A DNA stretch of 64,000 nt from Hathewaya histolytica (GCF_901482605.1 NZ_LR590481.1:62001-126000); one strand, 5' to 3'; shown: positions 13,094 to 22,730, counted from the stretch's first letter. The notes: generated by a model from the letters alone, not told the origin. A program made the numbers and translations.

Positions 13094-13957
13094 ATGAAAT
13101 ATTCTAATTACCATGTAGATATTATTCTTATATTAGTTAGTATGATATGGGGTATAAAACCTATTGTTATAAAGGGAAGTCTAGGCATTGTTACTCCTAC
13201 TGAATATAATGTATTAAGAATCTTATTTGCGGCCATATTTTCTTGGATATTTTTGTTTTTAAAAAAGGATTATGTACCTGTAGAGAAAAAAGACATAAAA
13301 AAGATTATATTTGTATCTTTAGTGGGATTCTTTATATTTCAATGGTTATATGGAATAGGAATAGGAAAAACTTCTGCAGGAAATACAGCTATTATAATGG
13401 GGGTTTTGCCCATTTTAGTGTCTTTACTTAATCATTTTTATGGTGTTGAGAAGATAAGCAAGAGGTCAATGCTTGCTATATTTATATCTTTTATAGGTAT
13501 AGTATTTGTGATTTTTTCACCTGGAAACATAAATTTTTCAAGAGATAACATGTTGGGTGGTGTAATTATTTTTGTAAGTGCCTTTGGATATGCTGTATAT
13601 ATGGTCTTTTCCAAGGGACTTATAAATAAATATCCTTCAAGTGAGATAACTACATTTGCCATAAATATTACAGCAATTATGATGCTAGTAATGTCAGGAC
13701 TTAACATAAACTTAAAAGCTATGAATTTTAAATTATTTATAAGTCTTCTATACTCTGGTGTTATAGCCATGTTTATAGCAAATTTCCTTTGGACTTATGG
13801 ACTTAGCAAGAGTAAGAGTACTACAAGGGTTTCCTTATATAATAACTTAAACCCTGTGTTTACCGTAATATTTGCATACTTTTTCCTAGGAGAAAATATT
13901 ACCAGTTGGACCATTATAGGTATTATTGCAATATTAGGTGGTTTAATATTAAAATAG
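13094..13957 (+). CDS. EamA/DMT family transporter
   Basis: 287-residue membrane protein with about 10 transmembrane segments in two EamA repeats (roughly 8-140 and 155-286). Family features include MIWGIKPIVIKGSL at the start, GKTSAGNTAIIMGVLPIL at the end of the first repeat, and SLYNNLNPVFTVIFAYFFLGE in the second. The family exports metabolites or drugs; the substrate is not predictable. The start follows GAGGTGATAA. The MscS-type gene follows closely, suggesting one transcript. Confidence 0.9.
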   Translation: MKYSNYHVDIILILVSMIWGIKPIVIKGSLGIVTPTEYNVLRILFAAIFSWIFLFLKKDYVPVEKKDIKKIIFVSLVGFFIFQWLYGIGIGKTSAGNTAIIMGVLPILVSLLNHFYGVEKISKRSMLAIFISFIGIVFVIFSPGNINFSRDNMLGGVIIFVSAFGYAVYMVFSKGLINKYPSSEITTFAINITAIMMLVMSGLNINLKAMNFKLFISLLYSGVIAMFIANFLWTYGLSKSKSTTRVSLYNNLNPVFTVIFAYFFLGENITSWTIIGIIAILGGLILK

Positions 13958-14001
13958 TATGTGAGGAATTTTAATTGAACAAAAGAGAGGAGAATGACAA
14001 T

Positions 14002-15183
14002 ATGAATTTTTCACATCTATTTTTTAGTGGAATTATTGGCATAGGTAGCGGACTTACAAAAATGTTAAGCTTTTTTTCTAATAATGAATATGAAAACTTA
14101 AAAAGACTTGTTACTGCTATTATAGTTTTTTTCATATTTCTAGTGTTAAGAAGGGTGTTTACAAAATATGTATTATCACTAATTAATAAGTTAGTAGGAA
14201 AGATTAAAGTTTTTTCTAATTTTAAAATAATTACATCCTTTGAAAAACCAATAAATATGTTATTTGTGATTTTTGGTATATATTCTGCTTTAAGTATTTT
14301 GGGAGGTAATTATTTAATAAACAAGGTATTTATTACGAAGATCTTAAGGACCTCGTTTGTAGCTCTAATATCTTGGGGGTTATATAACTTAAGTGGAGAA
14401 TTTTCACTTCTTCCTAGTGGAGTTAAAGAAAAATTTGGTTTAAAGGTAGATAAAATTTTATTTCCATTTATATCGAAGTGCATAAGAGTTTTAATAATTG
14501 CTCTTGCAGCTACTATTATATTAGCTGAATGGAATATAAATATACAAATGTTTATAACAGGAGTAGGACTTGGAGGTTTAGCATTTTCTTTAGCTGCTAA
14601 GGATGCTGCGGCCAATGTAATTGCAGGTATAATATTAATTCTTGAAAAGCCTTTTAATATAGGTGAGTGGGTATTAATAGACGGTATAGAAGGTACAGTG
14701 GAGGATATATCCTTTAGAAGTACAAGAGTTAGAACCTTTACACAAGAAGTAGTTACAATACCAAACTCTGATATAGCCAATGGACCTATTACTAACTTTA
14801 CAAGAAGAAGGAAAAGAAAGTGTAACTTTACTGTAGGCATTGCATATGAAACTAGTAGAGAGAAGATAGAAAAAGCTATAGTTAGAATTGAAAATATGAT
14901 AAAAGAAAATAAGAAGGTTATTAAGGAAGATGTTATGGTTGTCTTAGAAAAATTCAGCGATAGTAGTTTGGATTTAGGAGTCTATTATTTTACTAGGATT
15001 ACCGATCTTAAAACATTTTTAAAGATAAAAGAACAAATAAACTTTAATATAATAGAAATATTAAAAGAAGAGGGTATAGAAATTCCTTACCCAACAAATA
15101 CAGTACATCTAAACTCAGATATTAAGATTAAAGATGTTATAGAGGAAGATTCACTAAAATCAATAGAAGAGGAAATAAGCTAA
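14002..15183 (+). CDS. MscS family small-conductance mechanosensitive channel
   Basis: 393-residue channel that releases solutes on hypo-osmotic shock. Several N-terminal transmembrane helices precede the MscS core: the pore helix GVGLGGLAFSLAAKDAAAN with its Gly/Ala packing, then the beta domain EKPFNIGEWVLIDGIEGTVE and TRVRTFTQEVVTIPNSDIAN. A cytoplasmic alpha/beta domain and an acidic tail end the protein. Two starts are possible: ATG 14002 behind GAGGAG (chosen), or TTG 13975 behind GAGG, nine codons longer. It lies close behind the EamA gene. Confidence 0.9.
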   Translation: MNFSHLFFSGIIGIGSGLTKMLSFFSNNEYENLKRLVTAIIVFFIFLVLRRVFTKYVLSLINKLVGKIKVFSNFKIITSFEKPINMLFVIFGIYSALSILGGNYLINKVFITKILRTSFVALISWGLYNLSGEFSLLPSGVKEKFGLKVDKILFPFISKCIRVLIIALAATIILAEWNINIQMFITGVGLGGLAFSLAAKDAAANVIAGIILILEKPFNIGEWVLIDGIEGTVEDISFRSTRVRTFTQEVVTIPNSDIANGPITNFTRRRKRKCNFTVGIAYETSREKIEKAIVRIENMIKENKKVIKEDVMVVLEKFSDSSLDLGVYYFTRITDLKTFLKIKEQINFNIIEILKEEGIEIPYPTNTVHLNSDIKIKDVIEEDSLKSIEEEIS

Positions 15184-15298
15184 TTATAGATAAGGCTTAT
15201 AGAATATATTTAACAATAAATAACTTATATAATGCTTGATTTTTATACTATTTAAAGTTAAATTAGATATGTAAAAAGAAATAATAAATTTAATAATT

Positions 15299-15505
15299 AT
15301 GGATGAGGATTATTGGAGATACTTAAGCTACAATAGCTAATAGTAACCGTAGAAGAAAGTTGTAGTCCAGCTTAAGATTACATCGAAGCTTTCAGGTAAT
15401 ATACAATAATCGGACATGGCCCTGGAGAGTCTCTTTAATTAGAGCATCCAAGAAGCAACTTATTGTATTTATTTCAATGAGGAATCTTTCAGATAAAAGG
15501 ACAGG
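15299..15505 (+). promoter_or_regulatory. tandem glycine riboswitch
   Basis: Two consecutive aptamers can be aligned by eye to the B. subtilis gcvT glycine riboswitch. Aptamer 1 has P1 arms GATTATT (15308-15314) and AATAATC (15405-15411), the GGAGAT entry, ACCGTAGAAGAAAG, and TTTCAGGTAA. Aptamer 2 has CCCTGGAGAG (15420-15429), ATCCAAGAAGCAAC, TCTTTCAGATAAAAGGACAG and P1 arms CCCTG/CAGGG. The linker between them is short, as in cooperative tandem glycine switches. The 3' P1 arm of aptamer 2 overlaps the G-run that begins the terminator at 15506, so glycine binding would be expected to favour read-through into the downstream transporter gene. Confidence 0.85.
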
Positions 15506-15549
15506 GGGTAAAAAGCATATGGACTACTATACGCTTTTTACCCTCTTTT
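15506..15549 (+). terminator. riboswitch-controlled terminator
   Basis: GGGTAAAAAGC (15506-15516) / GCTTTTTACCC (15533-15543), followed by TCTTTTT. It sits between the glycine aptamers and the UPF0126 gene. Its 5' arm abuts the CAGGG arm of the second aptamer, the usual geometry of an expression platform. Confidence 0.85.
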
Positions 15550-15589
15550 TATGTTCTTTTTTATAATTTACTTTTGAGGAGGCGACAAA

Positions 15590-16333
15590 ATGTTTATGTT
15601 AAAAATTTTTGAGATAATTGGTACCATTGCGTTTGCTATATCTGGTGCCTTAGTTGGTATGCAGAAAAAATTAGATTTATTTGGAGTTACCTTTTTGGGG
15701 ATAATAACAGCTGTGGGGGGAGGAATATTTAGAGACATCATACTTGGAAATTTACCACCCACAACTTTCAGAAAGCCTAGTTATTGCATCATAAGCATTA
15801 TATCTTCAGTTGCTGCTTTCTATTTATATCCAGTATTTATTAATAGATATGAAGACAAGCAAGAAAGAACCCTAACTATGGAAGAGGTAAAAAACAATAA
15901 ATACATGACAAAAGAGCAGCTTTTAAATATTATGACTAAGTATGACCAAATGAGAGTACTAAAGAATATTATAGTGTTATTTGATGCTATAGGACTTGGA
16001 GCATTTACAGCAGTAGGGTCGAATTTGGCATTTTATCATAAGAGTAGTAACATGTTTTTAGTTACGTGTATGGGGCTTCTTACAGGGGTAGGTGGAGGAA
16101 TTTTAAGAGATACATTTGTACAGGATACTCCTATGATTTTTAAAAGAGATATATACGCAGTAGCGTCAATCTTAGGAAGTATTTTACTATATATATGTAA
16201 TTATTATAAGGTATATCAAATAGTATCTTTGTATTTATGTTTTATTTTAACCTTTGGATTAAGGATTATATCTATTAAGTTCAAGCTAAATTTACCTAAG
16301 TTTAATTCGGATAAATACAATATAAGTTTATAA
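15590..16333 (+). CDS. UPF0126/TRIC-type transporter, probable glycine transporter
   Basis: 247-residue membrane protein with two copies of the UPF0126 (PF03458) repeat: GTIAFAISGALVG...GIITAVGGGIFRDIILG at about 6-55, and IGLGAFTAVGSNLA...GLLTGVGGGILRDTF in the second half. A hydrophilic insert of about 40 residues separates them. PF03458 proteins are related to TRIC channels and have been associated with glycine transport. The tandem glycine riboswitch directly upstream supports glycine as the ligand; import or export cannot be told from sequence. The start follows GAGGAGGCGACAAA. Confidence 0.87.
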   Translation: MFMLKIFEIIGTIAFAISGALVGMQKKLDLFGVTFLGIITAVGGGIFRDIILGNLPPTTFRKPSYCIISIISSVAAFYLYPVFINRYEDKQERTLTMEEVKNNKYMTKEQLLNIMTKYDQMRVLKNIIVLFDAIGLGAFTAVGSNLAFYHKSSNMFLVTCMGLLTGVGGGILRDTFVQDTPMIFKRDIYAVASILGSILLYICNYYKVYQIVSLYLCFILTFGLRIISIKFKLNLPKFNSDKYNISL

Positions 16334-16370
16334 TTCTTAATATGTTTATATTAGATATAAGTAAGATAGG

Positions 16371-16409
16371 AACTCATCTAACTACTATGAAACTAGATGA
16401 GTTTTTATT
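16371..16409 (+). terminator. terminator of the UPF0126 gene
   Basis: AACTCATCTA (16371-16380) / TAGATGAGTT (16394-16403), followed by TTTATTTT. Confidence 0.87.
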
Positions 16410-16586
16410 TTATAGGTAAGAATAGAGTATAGTTATAGATTTAGGTATGGTTGGTACTAACGTAGCCTTTTTATTTAGACACCTAGGAATCAAAAGTTTA
16501 TATTAAAATTAAGACCTTATTTATAAAAATAGTGCTTAAGTGGTATAATTAAAAATAAATATAAAATTTAGGAGTAGGTGAAGTCT

Positions 16587-18242
16587 ATGATGTACCTTGC
16601 TCAACGTTTAATTAATAATTTAGGCTATATTATTGTAATTGTTTTTATTGTAACTAGAATGTCTAGTTTTAAAAAAATTGCACGTAGGGCCAATTATAGG
16701 AAGGTTGACTTAATTTTATTATCTGTGATTTTTGGGGCTTTTGGTATATTAGGTACGTATGTGGGGACAGAGGTAAGTGGTGCTATAGCTAATACTAGAA
16801 TAATAGGTATAGTCACAGGTGGAATTTTATGTGGCCCTTTTGTTGGGATAGCATCTGGACTTATAGCGGGAATCCATAGGTACTTTGTTCCCTTTGGAAC
16901 CAGTACGGCACTTCCATGTGCTATTGCCACTATTTTAGCAGGAGTTATAAGCTCTAAGCTGTATAATGTTGAAAAAAAGGAACTAAGATGGTTGTATGGA
17001 TTTATTTTTGGAATTATATTAGAAAGTTTAGAGATGATTCTTATATTAATAATTACCAAACCTTTTAGTATGGCCAAGGAAATTGTAGGTAGTATATACC
17101 TTCCAATGAGTTTAACTAATGCTCTAGGAATTTCATTTTTAATTATTTTAGTTCAAAATATATTAAAAGAGGAAGAGGATATTGCAGCTAATGAGGCACA
17201 AATTGCTTTGGAAATAGCTAATAAGACTTTACCTTATTTCAGAGATATAGATGGTGATTCTTTAGAAAAAATATGTACTATAATAAAAGATTCTGTAGGT
17301 GCTGATGCCGTAGCTATAACAGATAAAAATTATATTTTAGCTCATATTGGTAAAGGTGAAGATCACCATATAAAAGGAAAAGAAATAGTGACTAAAGCTA
17401 CAAAACAAGTAATTGAAGATGGAGAAATTAAAACTATTACAAATAAAAAGTGTATAGAATGCTCCTTTAAGGAATGTCCATTAAGATCTGCAATTATAGT
17501 TCCTTTAAGGGAAAGAGATGAGATTATAGGAACTTTAAAAATATACTATATTCGTGAAGATGCAGTAACAAGGAGAACAAAGAATTTAGCTATAGGACTT
17601 TCTCAAATAATATCTACACAATTTGAAATAAGTAAACTAGAGAAGCTAAGAACTATGGCAAGTAAGGCAGAGATAAAAGCATTGCAAGCTCAAATTAATC
17701 CGCACTTTTTATTTAATGCTTTAAACACTATAACTTCATTTGTAAGAATAAATCCAAATAGGGCAAGAGAACTTATAATCGATCTTTCCACTTATTTAAG
17801 GTATAACTTAGATATTGGAGAAAATCCAGTTGATATTTATAGAGAATTAGAGCAAGTTAGAGCTTATATAGACATAGAAAAAGCTAGATTTGGTGAAAAA
17901 TTAAATATAATATATGATGTAGATGAAGGTCTAGACATAAAAATACCTAGTCTATTAATTCAACCTTTAGTAGAGAACTCCATAAAACATGGAATATTAG
18001 AGGGTGATGGAAAGGGAACGGTATTAATTTATATAAAGAAAATTAATAGTAAGGTAAAAGTAGTAATAGAGGATGATGGTATAGGAATATCAACAGAAAT
18101 TATAGATATGATATATAATGGAGATTCTATGGAAAACAAAATAGGGCTAATAAATGTACACCAAAGACTTTTGAACATATATGGTAGAGGATTGTTTATA
18201 GAAAGGTTAGATAGGGGAACTAGAATTAGCTTTGAAGTTTAG
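16587..18242 (+). CDS. LytS-family sensor histidine kinase
   Basis: 551-residue membrane kinase. The N-terminal ~190 residues form a 5TM-5TMR_LYT sensor (FGAFGILGTYVG..., GIVTGGILCGPFVGIASGLIAGIHRY). A GAF domain (about 210-350) carries the cysteine cluster CIECSFKECPL. A His_kinase domain follows, with the phospho-acceptor His in LQAQINPHFLFNALNTI (about residue 372), and then an HATPase_c domain (PSLLIQPLVENSIKHG, EDDGIGI). The ATG at 16587 is 5 nt behind AGGTGA; an upstream GTG is too close to the ribosome site. It pairs with the regulator 27 nt downstream. The CstA gene beyond recalls the E. coli BtsSR/BtsT pyruvate system. Confidence 0.92.
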   Translation: MMYLAQRLINNLGYIIVIVFIVTRMSSFKKIARRANYRKVDLILLSVIFGAFGILGTYVGTEVSGAIANTRIIGIVTGGILCGPFVGIASGLIAGIHRYFVPFGTSTALPCAIATILAGVISSKLYNVEKKELRWLYGFIFGIILESLEMILILIITKPFSMAKEIVGSIYLPMSLTNALGISFLIILVQNILKEEEDIAANEAQIALEIANKTLPYFRDIDGDSLEKICTIIKDSVGADAVAITDKNYILAHIGKGEDHHIKGKEIVTKATKQVIEDGEIKTITNKKCIECSFKECPLRSAIIVPLRERDEIIGTLKIYYIREDAVTRRTKNLAIGLSQIISTQFEISKLEKLRTMASKAEIKALQAQINPHFLFNALNTITSFVRINPNRARELIIDLSTYLRYNLDIGENPVDIYRELEQVRAYIDIEKARFGEKLNIIYDVDEGLDIKIPSLLIQPLVENSIKHGILEGDGKGTVLIYIKKINSKVKVVIEDDGIGISTEIIDMIYNGDSMENKIGLINVHQRLLNIYGRGLFIERLDRGTRISFEV

Positions 18243-18268
18243 AATTTTATATTTAGGTGGTGGGATAA

Positions 18269-18970
18269 ATGAATTGCATTATTGTAGATGATGAGTATCC
18301 AGCAAGGGAAGAACTTAAATATTTTATTGAGAATTTTAGTAGCATTAAGATAATAGGTGAGTTTGATGATTCGATAAAAGCACTTGAGTATATAGAAAAT
18401 AACAAGCCTCACATTGTCTTTTTAGATATAAATATGCCTAAACTAGATGGTGTAACTTTAAGTAGGGTTTTAAGTAAAAAGAAAGATGAAATTATAATAG
18501 TATTCATAACAGCATATAAACAGTACGCAGTGGAGGCCTTTGAAGTAGATGCTTTTGATTATATATTAAAACCATTTTCAGAAGAAAGGATACTTAGAAC
18601 ATTAAATAAATTAAAGAGATTAGAAAATTCAAAAGTGATTAATAGTAGAATTACTCTATTAAAAGATAATAAAATGGTGGTAATTGATATAGAAGATATA
18701 TGCTTTTGTGAAGCTAGAGAACGAGAGACCATAGTGTATACAGAAGAGGGAGAGTATATATCTAATAGTAGTATTTCTGAGTTTTATAAGAAATTACCTA
18801 AGAGTCATTTTTTTAAAAGTCATAGATCATATATAGTTAATATAGACAAAATAGTTGAAATAATACCATGGTTTAATAGTACTTATCAGGTTAAGGTTAA
18901 AAATAGAGATGAAGTAATTCCTGTGAGCAGAAATAATATAAATGAATTTAAAGCATTCATGGGTATATAA
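18269..18970 (+). CDS. LytTR-type response regulator
   Basis: 233 residues: a receiver domain (1-120, acidic pocket VDDEYP, phospho-acceptor Asp53 in VFLDINMP, Lys in ILKPF) and a C-terminal LytTR DNA-binding domain (about 135-233, with FFKSHRSYIVNIDKI). It is the partner of the LytS-type kinase just upstream. Its most likely target is the cstA-type gene 180 nt downstream; no LytTR direct repeat was confidently located in that interval. Confidence 0.92.
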   Translation: MNCIIVDDEYPAREELKYFIENFSSIKIIGEFDDSIKALEYIENNKPHIVFLDINMPKLDGVTLSRVLSKKKDEIIIVFITAYKQYAVEAFEVDAFDYILKPFSEERILRTLNKLKRLENSKVINSRITLLKDNKMVVIDIEDICFCEARERETIVYTEEGEYISNSSISEFYKKLPKSHFFKSHRSYIVNIDKIVEIIPWFNSTYQVKVKNRDEVIPVSRNNINEFKAFMGI

Positions 18971-19032
18971 GGATATAATAAGTTATATGAACTTTGAACT
19001 ATTTAATTTTGTTTAACACTTATGATTATATT

Positions 19033-19056
19033 AAAGCACTTCATGTGCTTTTTTTG
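19033..19056 (+). terminator. terminator after the LytTR regulator
   Basis: AAAGCAC (19033-19039) / GTGCTTT (19045-19051) with a run of T. It separates the two-component operon from cstA. Confidence 0.85.
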
Positions 19057-19150
19057 TTATCTCATGCTTAATTAAAAACAAGCCTTCTACTTAATAGTAT
19101 AATGAATTATGAAAATATTATGAAATTAGGGTTAATAGGAGGTATAGTCA

Positions 19151-20590
19151 ATGGTTTCATTTTTCATATCTTTAATTGCACTTATTGTTGGATATTTTGT
19201 ATATGGAGCTATAGTGGAGAAATTCTTCGGGGCTGATGAGACTAAAGAGACACCAGCTGTTAGATTGGAAGATGGTGTGGATTTTGTTCCAATGCCTATT
19301 TGGAAGATTTTCTTAATTCAATTTTTAAATATTGCAGGATTAGGACCTATATTTGGTGCTATTGCTGGGGCATTATGGGGACCTGCCGCATTTCTATGGA
19401 TAGTTCTAGGTTCTATATTTGCAGGGGGAGTTCATGATTACTTTTCAGGAATGCTTTCTGTAAGACACGATGGGGCTAGTATACCTGAAATAGTAGGTAA
19501 TTACCTAGGAAATGGTTTTAGACAATTCATGAGAGTATTTTCAGTTATACTATTAGTTCTTTTAGGAGTTGTATTTATAACAGGACCTGCAGGTCTTTTA
19601 GATAGCATAACTCCAAAGTCTTTAGATAAAAATTTCTGGATATACGCTATATTTACATATTATTTATTAGCTACAATGCTACCTATAGACAAGCTTATAG
19701 GTAAGGTTTACCCTATATTTGGTATATGCCTTTTATTAATGGCAGTAGGGGTAAGTGGAGGAATTATACTTAAAGGATATAAAATACCTGAAATCACTTT
19801 AACAAACTTACATCCAAAAGGATTACCAATGTGGCCACTTATGTTTATAACTATTGCTTGTGGGGCTATATCAGGATTTCACTCAACCCAATCGCCACTT
19901 ATGGCAAGATGTATAACAAACGAGAAGCAAGGTAGATTTGTATTTTATGGTTCTATGATAGCTGAAGGCATAGTTGCATTAATTTGGGCAGCAGCAGCTA
20001 TGGCTTTCTTCGGAAGTACTGGAGAATTGCAAAAGCAAATGACAGCACATGGTGGACAAGCTTGGGTAGTTAACACAATATCAACTTCTCTTCTTGGGAA
20101 AATAGGTGGAGTTATGGCTATATTAGGTGTTGTTGCTTGTCCCGTAACTTCAGGAGATACAGCATTTAGAAGTGCAAGGCTTACAATTTCAGATTTTTTA
20201 AATTTCAAACAAGATAAAATTAAGAATAGATTAATGCTTAGTATTCCATTGTTTTTAGTAGCTTTTGTCTTAACAAAAGTAGATTTCAATATAATTTGGA
20301 GATATTTTGCTTGGTCTAACCAAACATTAGCTACAATAGTTTTATGGACAACAGCAATGTATCTAGCTCTAAGAGGGCAATTTCATTGGATGGCTACAGC
20401 TCCAGCTACATTTATGACAGCAGTGACATCAACTTATATATTAATAGCACCAGAAGGATTTAAGATAAGTACAAAAATAGGTTATCCAGTAGGAGTAGTA
20501 TTTGCAATAATAGCACTTGGTATATTCCTATCAGTAATTAAGAAAAAGGAAAAGCAAAATAAGGATGTTAACTCTGTAGTATGTAAATAG
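19151..20590 (+). CDS. cstA: CstA family carbon-starvation/pyruvate or peptide transporter
   Basis: 479-residue transporter with about 13 transmembrane segments, the short Gram-positive form of the family (enteric CstA and BtsT are about 700 residues). Typical CstA segments include NIAGLGPIFGAIAGALWGP, GGVHDYFSGMLSVRHDGASIPE, GAISGFHSTQSPLMARCI and VACPVTSGDTAFRSARL. In E. coli, homologues import pyruvate (BtsT, CstA) and are controlled by LytS/LytR-type pairs; the same arrangement here suggests pyruvate or peptide uptake under the upstream pair, an inference from context. The ribosome site is GGAGG. Confidence 0.9.
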   Translation: MVSFFISLIALIVGYFVYGAIVEKFFGADETKETPAVRLEDGVDFVPMPIWKIFLIQFLNIAGLGPIFGAIAGALWGPAAFLWIVLGSIFAGGVHDYFSGMLSVRHDGASIPEIVGNYLGNGFRQFMRVFSVILLVLLGVVFITGPAGLLDSITPKSLDKNFWIYAIFTYYLLATMLPIDKLIGKVYPIFGICLLLMAVGVSGGIILKGYKIPEITLTNLHPKGLPMWPLMFITIACGAISGFHSTQSPLMARCITNEKQGRFVFYGSMIAEGIVALIWAAAAMAFFGSTGELQKQMTAHGGQAWVVNTISTSLLGKIGGVMAILGVVACPVTSGDTAFRSARLTISDFLNFKQDKIKNRLMLSIPLFLVAFVLTKVDFNIIWRYFAWSNQTLATIVLWTTAMYLALRGQFHWMATAPATFMTAVTSTYILIAPEGFKISTKIGYPVGVVFAIIALGIFLSVIKKKEKQNKDVNSVVCK

Positions 20591-20613
20591 GATTTTATTT
20601 AGGTTTATACAAT

Positions 20614-20656
20614 AAAGGCAGATAGAGAGTTTGCTCTTCCTATCTGCCTTTTTAAT
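20614..20656 (+). terminator. terminator after cstA
   Basis: AAAGGCAGATAG (20614-20625) / CTATCTGCCTTT (20640-20651), followed by TTTAAT. It lies between the convergent cstA and ABC permease genes and may serve both. Confidence 0.85.
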
Positions 20657-20704
20657 CTTAAAATTAAAATTAATAAAATATATTTAAGAAAAGGTTAATT
20701 AAGT

Positions 20705-22057
20705 TTATTCATACTTTAAAGATTCTATAGGATCTAACTTTGATGCTCTAAGAGATGGTATTAATCCAGCAATCATAGAAATTAACATAGAGAATCCTAT
20801 ACAACTTAATATAAGCCAAACAGGGGTTGAGAATATATTTACAGTTTCTTTTACACCTTGTTTCTTTATATACTCATTTAAGAATATTAATAGAATTTTT
20901 GAGTTAATCAAAGATAATCCTATACCGATAAGTCCTCCAAGGAAACCTAAGGCAGCAGATTCTGTTATGAATAATCCTAGTATATTTCCTTTTGAACCAC
21001 CTAAAGCTTTCATTATTCCAATAGATCTTGTTCTTTCATATATAGACATAGTCATTGTATTTATAACCCCAATAGCTGCAACGAAAACTACTATAATGGC
21101 ACCTACTAAAAGTAAACCTTCGATTATAGCAAAACCAGTTTTGATTTGCTTTATAGTACCTTGCACACTATTAGTTTTATATTTCATAGCTTCAATATTT
21201 TTAGATACTACATCTACTTTATTCATATCTTTAACATTTACAAAAAGAGAAACTCCGTTGTTTTTAAAATGATTTTTATCAGATTTTAAGAAATTTGATA
21301 TTTCACCAGCTTCATTTATTTCACACACTGCATATACATTTTCAGCAAAATCTTTATTGATTATTCCTTTTAATTTAAAATTTTTGTACATTGGTTGTGG
21401 TGCTTTATACCCAGGAATTTCAGGTAGAGAAATTTTTAGCTTAACATCTTTTCCTAAAAGTGATTTATAATCTTTAAATCCTAGATCTTTAAGTGTATTT
21501 TCATGTACTAATATTTCACCTTTTTTAGTTATATTTTCACCGTATTTTATAGGGTTTAAATCTTTTTTGTTTTTCTTCAATCTTGATTTTTCAATCTGAG
21601 CATCAGAGAATGTTTTATATTTTGTGTTAATACCTTCTATGTTTATAGGTGCAGAGTTTTTATTTTCCTTTTTAGAGTTCGCTTTTGTAGCACTTAATTT
21701 TTTACCTTCTATTTCTATATCCTGTGCTGTTGTATTCACGCTTACAATTATATCATTTACCCCAGGCATAGTTTTAATTTTTTCTATATCTTTTTCTTCA
21801 ATAACTTTCTTTAATTTTTTATCATCTTCAGTTTTAAAAGGTAAATTATTATAAGCACTAACATCAATTTGTGTAAGGGGAATTGGAACACTCTTTTTAA
21901 CAGTTTCTATAACATATTTTTCAGTACCGATACCAAGGCCCATAATAAGAACAATTAACATAGTACCTATAGATATAGCGAAAGCAGTTAAAAATGTTCT
22001 AAATTTTCTTCTTTTCAAGTTTAAAAATGCATTTTTTATATAATCACTAAATTTCAT
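20705..22057 (-). CDS. MacB/FtsX-type ABC transporter permease
   Basis: 450-residue permease of the MacB type: a transmembrane helix near residues 20-45, a periplasm-side domain of about 240 residues, then an FtsX domain with three helices (ALGGSKGNILGLFITESAALGFLGGLIG is a typical segment) and the terminal SLRASKLDPIESLKYE. Such proteins act with a LolD-like ATPase as mechanotransmission exporters for peptides, antibiotics or lipoproteins. Its start overlaps the ATPase stop by 11 nt (ribosome site GGGGAGG), so the two are translationally coupled. Substrate unknown. Confidence 0.9.
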   Translation of the reverse strand: MKFSDYIKNAFLNLKRRKFRTFLTAFAISIGTMLIVLIMGLGIGTEKYVIETVKKSVPIPLTQIDVSAYNNLPFKTEDDKKLKKVIEEKDIEKIKTMPGVNDIIVSVNTTAQDIEIEGKKLSATKANSKKENKNSAPINIEGINTKYKTFSDAQIEKSRLKKNKKDLNPIKYGENITKKGEILVHENTLKDLGFKDYKSLLGKDVKLKISLPEIPGYKAPQPMYKNFKLKGIINKDFAENVYAVCEINEAGEISNFLKSDKNHFKNNGVSLFVNVKDMNKVDVVSKNIEAMKYKTNSVQGTIKQIKTGFAIIEGLLLVGAIIVVFVAAIGVINTMTMSIYERTRSIGIMKALGGSKGNILGLFITESAALGFLGGLIGIGLSLINSKILLIFLNEYIKKQGVKETVNIFSTPVWLILSCIGFSMLISMIAGLIPSLRASKLDPIESLKYE

Positions 22058-22730
22058 AGTTTATTTCCTCCCCTTCAATAACACCATCTCTAATTTTTAT
22101 AACTCTTCTTGCTTTAGCAGCATCTTCGATGTTATGAGTTACCATTATAATTGTATATCCCTTACTATTTAGGTCTCCTAAAAGCTTCATAATAGTTTCA
22201 CCAGTTTTAGTGTCTAGATTTCCAGTAGGCTCATCTGCAAGAATGATATTAGGTTTGTTTACTAGAGTTCTTGCAATACTAACCCTTTGACGTTGTCCAC
22301 CAGACATTTCTGTAGGCTTATGCTTTACCCTATCCTCAAGACCAACAGCAGTTAAGGCATCCATAGCCAGTTTTTTTCTTTCCTTAGTGCCAACCCCTGC
22401 AAACATTAATGGAAGCATTACGTTTTCAAGAGCAGTTAGAGTAGATTCTAGATTAAAGCTTTGAAATACAAAGCCTACCTCTTTATTTCTAAACTTAGAC
22501 ATTTTACTATCTTTAAATGTGCTGACATTTTCACCATTAATATGGATAGTTCCACAGGAAGGTTTATCAAGACAACCTATAAGGTTCATTAAGGTCGATT
22601 TACCTGAACCAGAAGGTCCTACTATAGCTACAAAATCACCTTTTTCAATAGTAAGATTTACATTATTTAAAACGGAAATAGATTCTTTTCCCATTTTGTA
22701 CATTTTAGTAACACCTTTTATTTCTATCAT
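22047..22730 (-). CDS. MacB/LolD-type ABC ATPase
   Basis: 227-residue ATPase. Walker A GPSGSGKST is at 38-46, the Q-loop in GFVFQSFNL, the signature MSGGQRQR, Walker B IILADEPTGNLD, and the H-loop VTHN. The start is set at the ATG 6 nt behind GGAGG, giving MIEIKGVTKMY; a longer frame adds 17 residues without a ribosome site. It is the first gene of a two-gene operon with the permease. Confidence 0.93.
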   Translation of the reverse strand: MIEIKGVTKMYKMGKESISVLNNVNLTIEKGDFVAIVGPSGSGKSTLMNLIGCLDKPSCGTIHINGENVSTFKDSKMSKFRNKEVGFVFQSFNLESTLTALENVMLPLMFAGVGTKERKKLAMDALTAVGLEDRVKHKPTEMSGGQRQRVSIARTLVNKPNIILADEPTGNLDTKTGETIMKLLGDLNSKGYTIIMVTHNIEDAAKARRVIKIRDGVIEGEEINYEI

